Source of the DNA: Janthinobacterium sp. 64
GTDB lineage: Bacteria > Pseudomonadota > Gammaproteobacteria > Burkholderiales > Burkholderiaceae_D
DNA: 64,000 nt
Reading direction: 5' to 3'
NCBI RefSeq assembly: GCF_002813325.1
Contig: NZ_PHUG01000001.1
Location: 930,001 to 994,000, forward strand
Under the pieces are notes generated by a model. The model was not told the origin of the DNA. It was given only the letters and a program-made list of their open reading frames with translations, and made no database searches. The translations under genes and the position numbers were made by a program. Below, in pieces: positions 24,558 to 32,346 of the stretch (the stretch's first letter is position 1; each line of letters starts with the position of its first letter).

Positions 24558-27500
24558 TAAACGTCGAGCTGGCGTGCCTTCAGTGCGCCGGCCAGCTCTT
24601 CCAGCCCAAACGGCTTGCGCAGGAAGCGCGCGCTGGCGTCCTGCATCAGGCTGGCACCCCAGTCGTGCCCGGACGCAAACACCACCTCCAGTTGCGGCCA
24701 GTGGGCGCGCGCATGGCGCGCCAGTTCCAGGCCGGACATGGTGGGCAGGCTGATGTCCGTCACCAGCACTTCCAGGCCCGGCATGGACAGCAGGGGCAAG
24801 GCTGCCTCGGCGCTGGCCACGCCATGCACGGTATGCCCCAGCATATTGAGCATTTCCGTCGTCATTTCGCGTGCATCGTCATTGTCTTCCACCAGCAGGA
24901 TGCGCCGCCCCGACGGGTCGGGCGCGCCCACCAGGCGGCGGTCGGCCAGCAAGTGGCGGATGCGCCGCGCCAGGTCTTCGCGCTGGTAGGGTTTGCTCAA
25001 CAATTCGACGCCCGGGTCCAGCCGCCCGCCCTGCATGATGGCGTTGTGCGTGTAGCCCGAGGTAAACAGCACGGCCAGCTCCGGCAGCAACAGCCGGGCC
25101 TGCTGCGCCAGCTCCTTGCTGCTGACGGGACCGGGCATGACCACGTCCGTAAACAGCAGGTCGATGGCCACGCCCGTGCCCAGCAGGGCCAGCGCCGAGG
25201 CGCCGTCGTCCGCATGCAGCACGTCGTAGCCGAGGCCGCGCAGCATGTCGACCACCGTATGTTGCACAGGAGCATCGTCTTCCACCACGAGGATGGTCTC
25301 GCCGCCGCCCAGCACGGGGCCCGTCAGCCCCGCTGGCGGCTCGGCCAGCTTTTCCAGTGAACGGGGCAGGTAAATTTTAAACGTCGTGCCGGCGCCCGGC
25401 GCGCTGTGCACCTTGATGTGGCCCGCGCTCTGGCGGATGAAGCCGTAGGCCATGGACAAGCCCAGGCCCGTGCCCTCGCCTTCGCGCTTGGTGGTAAAGA
25501 ATGGCTCGAAGATCTGGTCGATCACGTCGCGCTCCATGCCATGGCCCGTGTCGGTGATGGTCAGCAGCACGTATTGCCCCTCCAGCACATCGGCATGCAG
25601 ACTGGCGTAGGCCGCATCGAGCGTGACATTGCTCAAGGTGAACGTCAGGCGCCCGCCCTTGTCCATCGCGTCGCGCGCATTGATGGCCATGTTCAGCAGC
25701 ACGTTTTCCATCTGGTTCGGGTCGACCAGGGTATGCCACAAGCCTTCGCTGATGAAGGTTTCCTCGGTGACGGCCTCGCCCAGGGCGCGGCGGATCAGCT
25801 CGTGCATGCGGCGCAGCAGGCGTCCCAGGTCCGTCACCAGCGGTTTCAACGGTTGACGCCGCGCAAAGGCCAGCAGTTGCGAGGACAGCTTAGCGCCCCG
25901 CTCGACAGCCGAGGCGGCCGAATCGAGGCGCCTGGCCGCCTGCGGATTATCGGCCACCGTCAGTTTCAGCAACTGCAAATTGCCCGAGATAATCTGCAGC
26001 ACGTTGTTGAAATCGTGGGCCACGCCGCCCGTCAGCTTGCCGATCGATTCGAGCTTTTGCGCCTGCAATAACGCTTGCTCGCTGCGCACCAGCGCCAGCC
26101 GCGCCTCTTTTTCATCGGTGACGTCGCGGCCGATGGCGTGGATCAGCTTTTGCGCCGGCACGGCCGTCCAGGAAATCCAGCGGTAGCCGCCATCGCGGCG
26201 CCGGTAGCGGTTTTCCATGCGCAAGGTGGGCGCGCCATGGGCCAGGCGCGACAAATCCTGCAAGGCCGCCATGCGGTCGTCTGGATGCACGAGGCTGATG
26301 AAATCCATGCCCAGCGATTCGATTTCCGGACGCTCGAGGATCTGGCTCCAGGCGGGATTGACGGCGATGATCATGCCGGCCAGGTCCGCCACCAGCATGA
26401 TGTCGGTCGACAGCCGCCACATGCGGTCGCGGTCGGCCGTGCGGTTGGCCATTTCCACTTCCAGCGAGGAATTCAGATAGGCCATCTTTTCCAGCACGTT
26501 CTTATGTTCCTGCACGTCCGTATTCGTGCCCACCCAGCGCAGCACCGTGCCCGCCTCGTCGAACAGGGGCAAGGCGCGCGCCAGGAACCAGCGGTAGGCG
26601 CCGTCGCTGGCGCGGCGCATGCGGAACTCGTGTTCGTAGGCGCTGGCCGTGGCGACGGCCCGCTCCCAGCTTTTCTGCGTGGCTTGCACGTCGTCCGGAT
26701 GCACGCAGTGGCGAAAGCCGCTGGTGACGAGCGCCTTCAGCGATTGCCCCGTGTAGTCGCACACCTGCTCATTGACCCAGTACGTGGCGCCGCTGCCATG
26801 CGCCAGCCAGGCCTGGTTGGGCATGGTCGAGGCGAGCGAACGGAATTGTGCCTCGCTGTCGAGCAGCGCATTGCGCGCCTGCCAGTGCTCGTCGATGTCT
26901 TCGCACGAGCCATACCATTTCACGGGCTGGCCCCGCTCGTCGAGCCGGCAATACGCGCGCGAGTGCACCCAGCGGTAGCAGCCGTCCTGGCGGCGCACGC
27001 GCATTTCCTGGTCCAGCGGCTGGCCGCTGCCCAGCGCTTCGCTCCAGGCCGCCAGGGAATGGGACACATCGTCGGGGTGGATGGCGTCCAGCCAGCTGAT
27101 GCCCAGGCCATTGCCGCCCGTCCATTCGCGCCAGCGCTGCGCCACATAGTCGAGCTTGCCGTCAATGTCGGCCGTCCACAGCACTTGCGTGTTCAATTCG
27201 ATGGCGTAATGAAAATGTTCGCGGCTGTCGTGCAGCGCCTGTTCCAGCTGGCCCCGCTCGATGACATGCGCAGCCACGCGCGCAGCCAGCGCCAGCAGTT
27301 CGATCTCGGGTTGCGTAGGATGGGATGACGCGGGGAAGAACAGGCCCAGCACGCCCAGGATATGCCCCTTGGCGCCGAACACGGGGGCGACCCAGCAGGC
27401 GCGATAGCCGTGCAGCATGGCTTCCTTGCGGCCCGCGCTCCAGTGCACGTCACGCGTGATGTCGCCGCAATACACGGGCGCGCCGGAAAAGGCCGCCGTG

Positions 27501-27754
27501 CCGAACGGCGACGGCTGTTCGCCACCGTGGCGCAGGGCAAGGCACAGGTCTTGCGGCAGGCTGGGCGCGGACAAGCCGCAAAAGCGGTCGGCCTCGTCGA
27601 TGAGCACGAGGCAGGCATGCGCGCCGCCCTCGGCCAGGTCTTGCAGCGCCAGCAACAGGTGTTCCAGTGCATGGGCCAGGTCGGCGCCGGCCGCGATGCT
27701 GCCCAGCGCACTATGCTCGGCGTCCAGCAAGGAAAGAATGTTGTTTGCGTGCAC
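24554..27754 (-). CDS. Hybrid histidine kinase: GAF-PAS-PAS-PAS-kinase-two receivers
   Basis: This 1066-residue protein has an N-terminal GAF-like domain (about 15-160), three PAS/PAC units (about 170-290, 295-420 and 430-560), H-box GGVAHDFNNVLQ (His580), an HATPase domain (NMAINARDAM, DTGHGMERD, GEGTGLGLSM) and two receivers with Asp870 and Asp1000. The kinase and receiver parts match the convergent gene closely, with identical runs such as VVDMLRGLGY and LLFTDVVMPG, so the two arose by duplication and inversion. The start is GTG 27754; a stronger one is not obvious. It has its own promoter side and is not in the upstream operon. Confidence 0.88.
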   Translation of the reverse strand: MHANNILSLLDAEHSALGSIAAGADLAHALEHLLLALQDLAEGGAHACLVLIDEADRFCGLSAPSLPQDLCLALRHGGEQPSPFGTAAFSGAPVYCGDITRDVHWSAGRKEAMLHGYRACWVAPVFGAKGHILGVLGLFFPASSHPTQPEIELLALAARVAAHVIERGQLEQALHDSREHFHYAIELNTQVLWTADIDGKLDYVAQRWREWTGGNGLGISWLDAIHPDDVSHSLAAWSEALGSGQPLDQEMRVRRQDGCYRWVHSRAYCRLDERGQPVKWYGSCEDIDEHWQARNALLDSEAQFRSLASTMPNQAWLAHGSGATYWVNEQVCDYTGQSLKALVTSGFRHCVHPDDVQATQKSWERAVATASAYEHEFRMRRASDGAYRWFLARALPLFDEAGTVLRWVGTNTDVQEHKNVLEKMAYLNSSLEVEMANRTADRDRMWRLSTDIMLVADLAGMIIAVNPAWSQILERPEIESLGMDFISLVHPDDRMAALQDLSRLAHGAPTLRMENRYRRRDGGYRWISWTAVPAQKLIHAIGRDVTDEKEARLALVRSEQALLQAQKLESIGKLTGGVAHDFNNVLQIISGNLQLLKLTVADNPQAARRLDSAASAVERGAKLSSQLLAFARRQPLKPLVTDLGRLLRRMHELIRRALGEAVTEETFISEGLWHTLVDPNQMENVLLNMAINARDAMDKGGRLTFTLSNVTLDAAYASLHADVLEGQYVLLTITDTGHGMERDVIDQIFEPFFTTKREGEGTGLGLSMAYGFIRQSAGHIKVHSAPGAGTTFKIYLPRSLEKLAEPPAGLTGPVLGGGETILVVEDDAPVQHTVVDMLRGLGYDVLHADDGASALALLGTGVAIDLLFTDVVMPGPVSSKELAQQARLLLPELAVLFTSGYTHNAIMQGGRLDPGVELLSKPYQREDLARRIRHLLADRRLVGAPDPSGRRILLVEDNDDAREMTTEMLNMLGHTVHGVASAEAALPLLSMPGLEVLVTDISLPTMSGLELARHARAHWPQLEVVFASGHDWGASLMQDASARFLRKPFGLEELAGALKARQLDVY

Positions 27755-27894
27755 CGTGTCGATAAGGGGAAAACTGATGCCCGGAATATACCATGGGGCA
27801 CCCCTCTTGCAGGAGGAAAACAGCGTACCACTTGATCCCTGCGCCTATGCGCCCCTATGCTACAGTGTTGCTCTCTTCTCAAGCGAAACCCAGC

Positions 27895-28800
27895 ATGCCT
27901 ACGTCCCTGCCATCCTCCCTGATCGCCACCGCCCTGCTCGCCTGCGCCCATGGCGCCGTCGCCGCCCCCATGAGCCTGGACGACTACCTGGCCCTGAACG
28001 GCCCCGCCCCCACGGCGCAGATCGCGTATGGCGCCGCGCCGTCGCAATACGCGCAGCTGTTCCGGCCCGAAGGCAGCGGCCCGTTTCCCGTCGTCGTGCT
28101 GGTCCATGGCGGCTGCTGGACGGTGGCCTTTGGCGGCATCGGGCAGATGCGCAACGTGGCCGGTGCCCTGGTGGCGCAAGGCATCGCCGTGTGGAATGTC
28201 GAGTATCGCCGCGTCGACGAGGAAGGCGGCGGTTATCCGGGCACCTACGAAGACATGCACGCGGCGCTGGACAGCCTGCAGCAGCACGCGGAACAGTACC
28301 AGCTGGACGTGAAGCGCATCGTCGCCATGGGCCATTCGGCCGGCGGCCAGTTGGTGCAATGGATCGCCGGCAGGGACAAGCTGCCGAAGTCCAGCCCCCT
28401 GTACCGCGAACAGTATCTGCCGATCAAGAATATCCTCAGCCTGGGCGGCCTGGCCGACCTGCGCCACGAGCAAGCCTTGATCAAGAGCAGCTGCGAGCGC
28501 GACATCGCGCAACTGGCAGGCAGCGCCAGCACTGAGCGTCCCGACATCTACAGCGACACCAACGCGGCCGACCTGATGCCCAACGGCAGCCGCACCGTGC
28601 TGGCCACGGGAGAGCTCGACACCATCTCCCCGCCCAGAGTCGCGCACGACTATGCAGCCAAAGCCAAAGTGGCCGGCGACCATGCGGAAGTGCTGATCTT
28701 GCCCGGCGCCAGCCACTATGACGAGATTGCTGCCACGTCGAATGCATGGCGGATGATCTTGCCGGTGATCAAACAGATGCTGGCAATGGAGGCGAAATGA
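27895..28800 (+). CDS. Exported alpha/beta-hydrolase (esterase/lipase-like)
   Basis: This 301-residue protein has a signal peptide (MPTSLPSSLIATALLACAHG, cleavage after AVAA) and an alpha/beta-hydrolase fold with the oxyanion motif VLVHGGCW, nucleophile elbow GHSAGG, a late acid in GELDTISP and catalytic His in GASHYDE. The HGG motif places it near the hormone-sensitive-lipase/BD-FAE esterase groups. It should cleave short esters or acyl groups in the periplasm. I start at ATG 27895; the reading frame upstream includes an ATG at 27847 that would bury the signal peptide. It overlaps the next gene by four bases. Confidence 0.82.
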   Translation: MPTSLPSSLIATALLACAHGAVAAPMSLDDYLALNGPAPTAQIAYGAAPSQYAQLFRPEGSGPFPVVVLVHGGCWTVAFGGIGQMRNVAGALVAQGIAVWNVEYRRVDEEGGGYPGTYEDMHAALDSLQQHAEQYQLDVKRIVAMGHSAGGQLVQWIAGRDKLPKSSPLYREQYLPIKNILSLGGLADLRHEQALIKSSCERDIAQLAGSASTERPDIYSDTNAADLMPNGSRTVLATGELDTISPPRVAHDYAAKAKVAGDHAEVLILPGASHYDEIAATSNAWRMILPVIKQMLAMEAK

Positions 28801-29306
28801 AGCGCGCCCTCGCCTGCACCCTGCTTGTCGCCTGCTCCGCCCTGGCGTACGCCGCCGATACCGTGTCACTCGAACGCGGCCTGCTGCATGCCATGCAGCT
28901 CAAAAAGGGCACGACCGAGCGCACGGGCACGTCCGGCCAGGCCATCCGCGCCTACCAGCACGCCGGTCTGGTCAGCAAGACGCCGCGCCAGCGCTTCGAC
29001 TACACCGACTACTACCTGCTGGACAAGCCAGCGCCCTTCATGGGCCACGAACTGGTTCTGATCGAAGAAGAATACATCGACAAATACATAGGCTGCTGCG
29101 TCAGCCCCGGCGTCGGGATCACGCTGAAGGTCCATGGCAGCATCAAGAAGCTGCAACAGCTCGCCCGCGCCAGCCGCTGCACCCTGACCGATCATATTGA
29201 TTTTGCACATTACCTGCGCGAAGTGGCGATCAAGAACAAGGTGCCCAAGGCGCACTATGCATCCCTGAGCTGCCGCGAGCGCGATGCCGAGCGCGATGAG
29301 TCATGA
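28797..29306 (+). CDS. Hypothetical exported protein
   Basis: A 169-residue protein with a signal peptide (MKRALACTLLVACSALAYA) and no family I can name. A Tyr- and Asp-rich stretch (RQRFDYTDYYLLDKPAPF) is followed by EEEYIDKYIGCCVSPG with paired Cys and a Lys/Arg-rich end. The ATG overlaps the hydrolase stop (ATGA), so both are translated from one message and are probably exported together; a link in function is an inference. Confidence 0.7.
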   Translation: MKRALACTLLVACSALAYAADTVSLERGLLHAMQLKKGTTERTGTSGQAIRAYQHAGLVSKTPRQRFDYTDYYLLDKPAPFMGHELVLIEEEYIDKYIGCCVSPGVGITLKVHGSIKKLQQLARASRCTLTDHIDFAHYLREVAIKNKVPKAHYASLSCRERDAERDES

Positions 29307-29332
29307 CGCCAGAAGCGGCCAATCGCGTTAAC

Positions 29333-29357
29333 GTGACAATGCGTGACAATGCGTGAC
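29333..29357 (+). repeat. Short tandem repeat, 10-base unit, 2.5 copies
   Basis: The unit gtgacaatgc occurs twice and a half directly after the preceding gene. It is in an AT-richer stretch with no gene. No function can be assigned. Confidence 0.6.
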
Positions 29358-29513
29358 TTTTCTCGCTCACTAATTCGTTATGCTCATTGCCGCAGTCGGC
29401 CAATACCCCCCCACACGAGGTCGTTGCCAAATTCTTGCGCTTGGAGTAGTACACCTGCGGCAGCAGTGTGTATTGAAATAGTGGCGATGCAGATCGCATC
29501 ATTGAGGGTATAT

Positions 29514-29684
29514 ATGAAAAAAACATTTCCACAGTTCATCAGCGTTGGTTTGGGCGTTGCGACTGGAACATTGCTTTACACGCGCTTCCTTGGGGAAGCT
29601 CATGAGTTCGATTGGGGGCGTGCTGCCTTTGTCGGTATATTTTGCGCAACGATAGCTTTTATCTGGCCATCAAAAAAGAATTAA
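29514..29684 (+). CDS. Small two-helix membrane protein
   Basis: A 56-residue protein starting at ATG 29514, five bases after a GAGGG ribosome site. It has two hydrophobic helices (about 7-22 and 34-50) separated by the polar loop RFLGEAHEFDWGRA, and ends KKN. It resembles small hypothetical membrane proteins of unknown role. Base composition is lower in GC than the flanking operons. A longer in-frame reading from 29343 is unlikely because it lacks a ribosome site and has atypical codon use. Confidence 0.6.
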   Translation: MKKTFPQFISVGLGVATGTLLYTRFLGEAHEFDWGRAAFVGIFCATIAFIWPSKKN

Positions 29685-29707
29685 GTTCAAACCTCACTTC
29701 GCGCTAT

Positions 29708-29723
29708 AGCGTATCAATACGCT
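29708..29723. promoter_or_regulatory. Inverted repeat upstream of the EreA/ChaN-like gene
   Basis: AGCGTAT and ATACGCT form perfect 7-base arms around a 2-base centre, 112 bases before the gene at 29835. A second perfect inverted repeat lies at 29780-29797. Tandem dyads of this kind are typical of repressor operators; no regulator is adjacent. Confidence 0.4.
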
Positions 29724-29779
29724 TCAGGGCAGAACCAGCCAAGGACGGCAAGCGGCCAGGATCCGACGTTCCTGGCTAG

Positions 29780-29797
29780 CGACAGTTCACACTGTCG
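29780..29797. promoter_or_regulatory. Second inverted repeat upstream of the EreA/ChaN-like gene
   Basis: CGACAGT and ACTGTCG are perfect 7-base arms around tcac, 37 bases before ATG 29835, where a bound repressor or a leader hairpin could block expression. Confidence 0.4.
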
Positions 29798-29834
29798 ACT
29801 CTCTCACTGACCGCCCTGACCGGCCCACACTACC

Positions 29835-31076
29835 ATGCTCTTCCGTCTCGCCTTCCTTGCCGCCACCCTGACGCTCGGCTTCGCCGGTTCGGCCGTCGCC
29901 GATACCGCCGTCCTTGAAAAACTCACCGCTGGCCGGCTCGCTATCACCGTTGACAAAGGCACGTTATCGGGACCCGGGGCGGCACTGCTGCTGCAAGCTT
30001 CGCGCCAGGCGCAGTACGTCCTCCTCGGAGAGAATCACGGTGTCGCCGAGATCGCCCAGTTTTCATCCGCCTACTTCAATGCCTTGCCCCCTGCAGGCTT
30101 CACGACCTTGGTCACTGAAAATGGTCCAGCCGTGACGAGCGCGCTCGAAGCGATGCTCAAGGGTCCCGACGCGGTTGCGGCCATCGCCAGATTCGACGCC
30201 ACCTATCCGGACTCCATTGCTTTCTACACCATGCGCCAGGAAGCAGAAATGCTCGCCGGCTTTGCCCGGGCCGCAGGACCGCGCTTCGAGCACTGGGGCA
30301 TCGATCAGGAATTCATCGGTGCGGCCAAATACCTGATCACCCTGATGCTGGCCCAGCCGGTTAATCCGGCCGCCCGCGCGAAGCTGGAAGCCTTGCGTCA
30401 AATGGAAGCTGTCGCGTCTCAAAAGGCGGCAGCCACCGGCAACCCCTTAGAGTACTTTATGCTGTCGGCCTCAACCGAGGAACTGACCTCGTTGCGCCCG
30501 CTACTTGCCGGCCCCAAAGAGCACACCGCGCTAGGCCTGCTCGATGCATTGCTGGCCACCCGCGCCATCTATCAGAAAAGCGCCTCGAAAGTGCCCGGTG
30601 ATCGCGCCCTGTCGAACCGCTTGCGTTTGACGCTGTTAAAGCGGACCCTGGAAACCCGGCTCGGCATGCAAGAGCAAAAGCTGCTGGTCAAGGTCGGCGC
30701 CAATCACGCATACAAGGGTATTAATCCACTCAACAATCGTGACATTGGCAACTTTCTGGCTGAACGCGCCGAAGGCCAGGGCCACACCTCGCTGCACCTG
30801 ATCGTGCTGGCGGCGAAGGGGACGCAACTGAGATTCGCGGGAGCGGGCAAACCATATCAGCCGGCACAAATCGAACTTGACAGCCCGGCCTTCAAACTGC
30901 TGGCCAGTGCAGGCGCCACCGACGGCAGTTGGTCTCTGTTTGATCTGCGCTCACTGCGGCCAGACTCGCGCAAACTGGCGGGGGGCGACATTGAAATGTT
31001 CAACCTGATCAACGGCTACGACTTCGCCCTGCTTATCCCCGAAGGCAGCGCTTCTGCGCAGCTCGTGACACCGTAG
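29835..31076 (+). CDS. Exported EreA/ChaN-like (Tiki superfamily) protein
   Basis: This 413-residue protein has a signal peptide (MLFRLAFLAATLTLGFAGSAVA) and the superfamily motif VLLGENHGVAEIAQF at about residues 61-75, whose Glu and His form the active or metal/haem site in erythromycin esterase and ChaN-type proteins. A second motif, GIDQEFIGAAKY near 157, and VKVGANHAYKG near 290 supply further His/Glu residues. The signal peptide and the absence of neighbouring resistance genes argue against macrolide resistance; a hydrolase or haem/iron role is possible. Two dyad repeats sit upstream of the start. Confidence 0.6.
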   Translation: MLFRLAFLAATLTLGFAGSAVADTAVLEKLTAGRLAITVDKGTLSGPGAALLLQASRQAQYVLLGENHGVAEIAQFSSAYFNALPPAGFTTLVTENGPAVTSALEAMLKGPDAVAAIARFDATYPDSIAFYTMRQEAEMLAGFARAAGPRFEHWGIDQEFIGAAKYLITLMLAQPVNPAARAKLEALRQMEAVASQKAAATGNPLEYFMLSASTEELTSLRPLLAGPKEHTALGLLDALLATRAIYQKSASKVPGDRALSNRLRLTLLKRTLETRLGMQEQKLLVKVGANHAYKGINPLNNRDIGNFLAERAEGQGHTSLHLIVLAAKGTQLRFAGAGKPYQPAQIELDSPAFKLLASAGATDGSWSLFDLRSLRPDSRKLAGGDIEMFNLINGYDFALLIPEGSASAQLVTP

Positions 31077-31224
31077 AAGGGGTGGAAGGTATTATTAAAC
31101 TGATTCCCCGCTGCCAAACGGCCACGCGTGCACGGAAATGCGGCCCTTTCGCTTCAGGGCGGCGCCAGACTGGAGTGAGAATCAGTGCGTTTTACAGATG
31201 GGAAAACCGCTATGCTCTGGTGCA

Positions 31225-31240
31225 GCTACTGGCCAGTAGC
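31225..31240. promoter_or_regulatory. Perfect 16-base palindrome upstream of a small membrane-protein gene
   Basis: GCTACTGGCCAGTAGC is self-complementary and lies 30 bases before ATG 31271. A -10-like TATGCT is at 31211-31216, so a protein bound here would overlap the transcription start region. Confidence 0.4.
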
Positions 31241-31270
31241 GGCCTTTCGGTCCCTTCATAAAAGGATTCT

Positions 31271-31444
31271 ATGAGCGATTCACCCGACAAAAAAGATGGC
31301 AAATTCATAGGCGTTGGAATTTGTTTTGGAGTATCGATTGGATGTGGAATTGGCGTCGCGATCGGCAACCTTGCTTTAGGCATTGGTCCGGGCATCGCAA
31401 TTGGAGTTGTTATCGGCGCCTTAATGTCGAAGTCCCGGCGATAA
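31271..31444 (+). CDS. 57-residue glycine-zipper membrane protein
   Basis: A short frame from ATG 31271 (AAGGA upstream) to TAA. After a polar N-terminus (MSDSPDKKDGK) the protein is one long run of Gly at regular i+4 steps among Ile and Val (FIGVGICFGVSIGCGIGV, then AIGNLALGIGPG), ending MSKSRR. Glycine-zipper repeats of this sort pack helices closely and occur in small membrane peptides, including pore-formers and lipoprotein scaffolds. It has no partner gene. Real status is supported by the ribosome site and by the amino-acid pattern, which is unlikely by chance. Confidence 0.6.
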   Translation: MSDSPDKKDGKFIGVGICFGVSIGCGIGVAIGNLALGIGPGIAIGVVIGALMSKSRR

Positions 31445-31592
31445 CTTATTTGCATTTGAGCATCGAAACAACTTCCTTGTTCAGCTCAGAGCTGAAGTGC
31501 CACTCTGGGGCGCAAGCAGACATCCCTCAACCGCCAACTGGCAACGATAGCAAGAACAGGCCCGCGCCTCAAACCAAGGCTCCCCGGGCCCA

Positions 31593-31693
31593 GCGGGCCT
31601 GAAAAATGGCCAGGGCAAGGCGCGCGGGCGAAGACAGTACGGTTAGTACGGCGAGCCCAAGCAACGCAGCCATGGACATTTTCTCAGGCCCGC
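31593..31693. repeat. 101-bp composite palindromic element
   Basis: Outer arms gcgggcctgaaaaatggcca (31593-31612) and its near-complement at 31673-31693 (tggacatttt then ctcaggcccgc) enclose an inner dyad centred on agtac-ggtta-gtac. The whole can fold as a nested cruciform. It lies between the small membrane-protein gene and the end of the SRPBCC gene. Elements with this layout recur in related genomes as far as I recall; here only one copy is present. Confidence 0.6.
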
Positions 31694-31723
31694 GACTCCG
31701 GCCCGCCGTTCAAAACAATACGA

Positions 31724-32254
31724 TCACTGAACACGCGCCAGGTACTGGGCCAGCTGGCCAAACGTCGCCTTGAACCCCTGCTTCATCGACTCATGCCCTT
31801 CCAGGAAAGTCCGATGCTGCTCATCCGTCGCCTTGTGCGGCGTCGACCGTAGCGTCATGGTCGTCTTGCCATTTTCCTCGGTCAGGGTCATGACATTGAA
31901 CGATTCCAATGGCCAGGTGGCGCTGACGGGGTGCTGCACGGGGTTGCCTTGCTGGTCGGCAAACGACAAGATGGAAACGATACGTTCCGGCGCTTCGATG
32001 GCCTGGTAGGTAAACTTGCCCCACATTTCGTAGCCATTGTCGGCGCGCATGCCGTAGTGGAAGACGCCGCCGGGTTTGAGGTCCAGCGCCAGCACGCTCA
32101 ATTCGAAGCCGACGGGGCCCCACCACTGGGCCAGGCGCTCCGGCTCGACCCACGAGCGGAACACGAGTTCGCGCGGCGCGTCGAAAGTTTGCGTGATGAC
32201 AAAGTCGCTGCTGTCGCGGTGCTGTCCGTCCTGCTGCTGTTCTGCGGTGGCCAT
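31724..32254 (-). CDS. SRPBCC/AHSA1-family protein
   Basis: This 176-residue protein has the START/SRPBCC fold typical of the AHSA1 group: FVITQTFDAPRELVFRSWVEPERLAQWWGP at the N-terminus (residues about 18-47), a central beta sheet (ALDLKPGGVFHYGM, MWGKFTYQAI) and the C-terminal helix EGHESMKQGFKATFGQLAQYL. These proteins bind hydrophobic ligands or assist Hsp90; the ligand is unknown. It is a monocistronic gene between a repeat element and the EF-G gene. Confidence 0.88.
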   Translation of the reverse strand: MATAEQQQDGQHRDSSDFVITQTFDAPRELVFRSWVEPERLAQWWGPVGFELSVLALDLKPGGVFHYGMRADNGYEMWGKFTYQAIEAPERIVSILSFADQQGNPVQHPVSATWPLESFNVMTLTEENGKTTMTLRSTPHKATDEQHRTFLEGHESMKQGFKATFGQLAQYLARVQ

Positions 32255-32346
32255 GCTCTCTCCTGTGTTGGTGAACTGGCAGTGAATGTAACAGGGGCGC
32301 CGAAAATGGGAAAGCCCTGTACGCCGCTTGACGGAGATAAGCGTCG

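Noticed and set aside
29333..29357. Tandem repeat as a CRISPR fragment
   Set aside because: The unit is only 10 bases with no spacers and no cas genes nearby.
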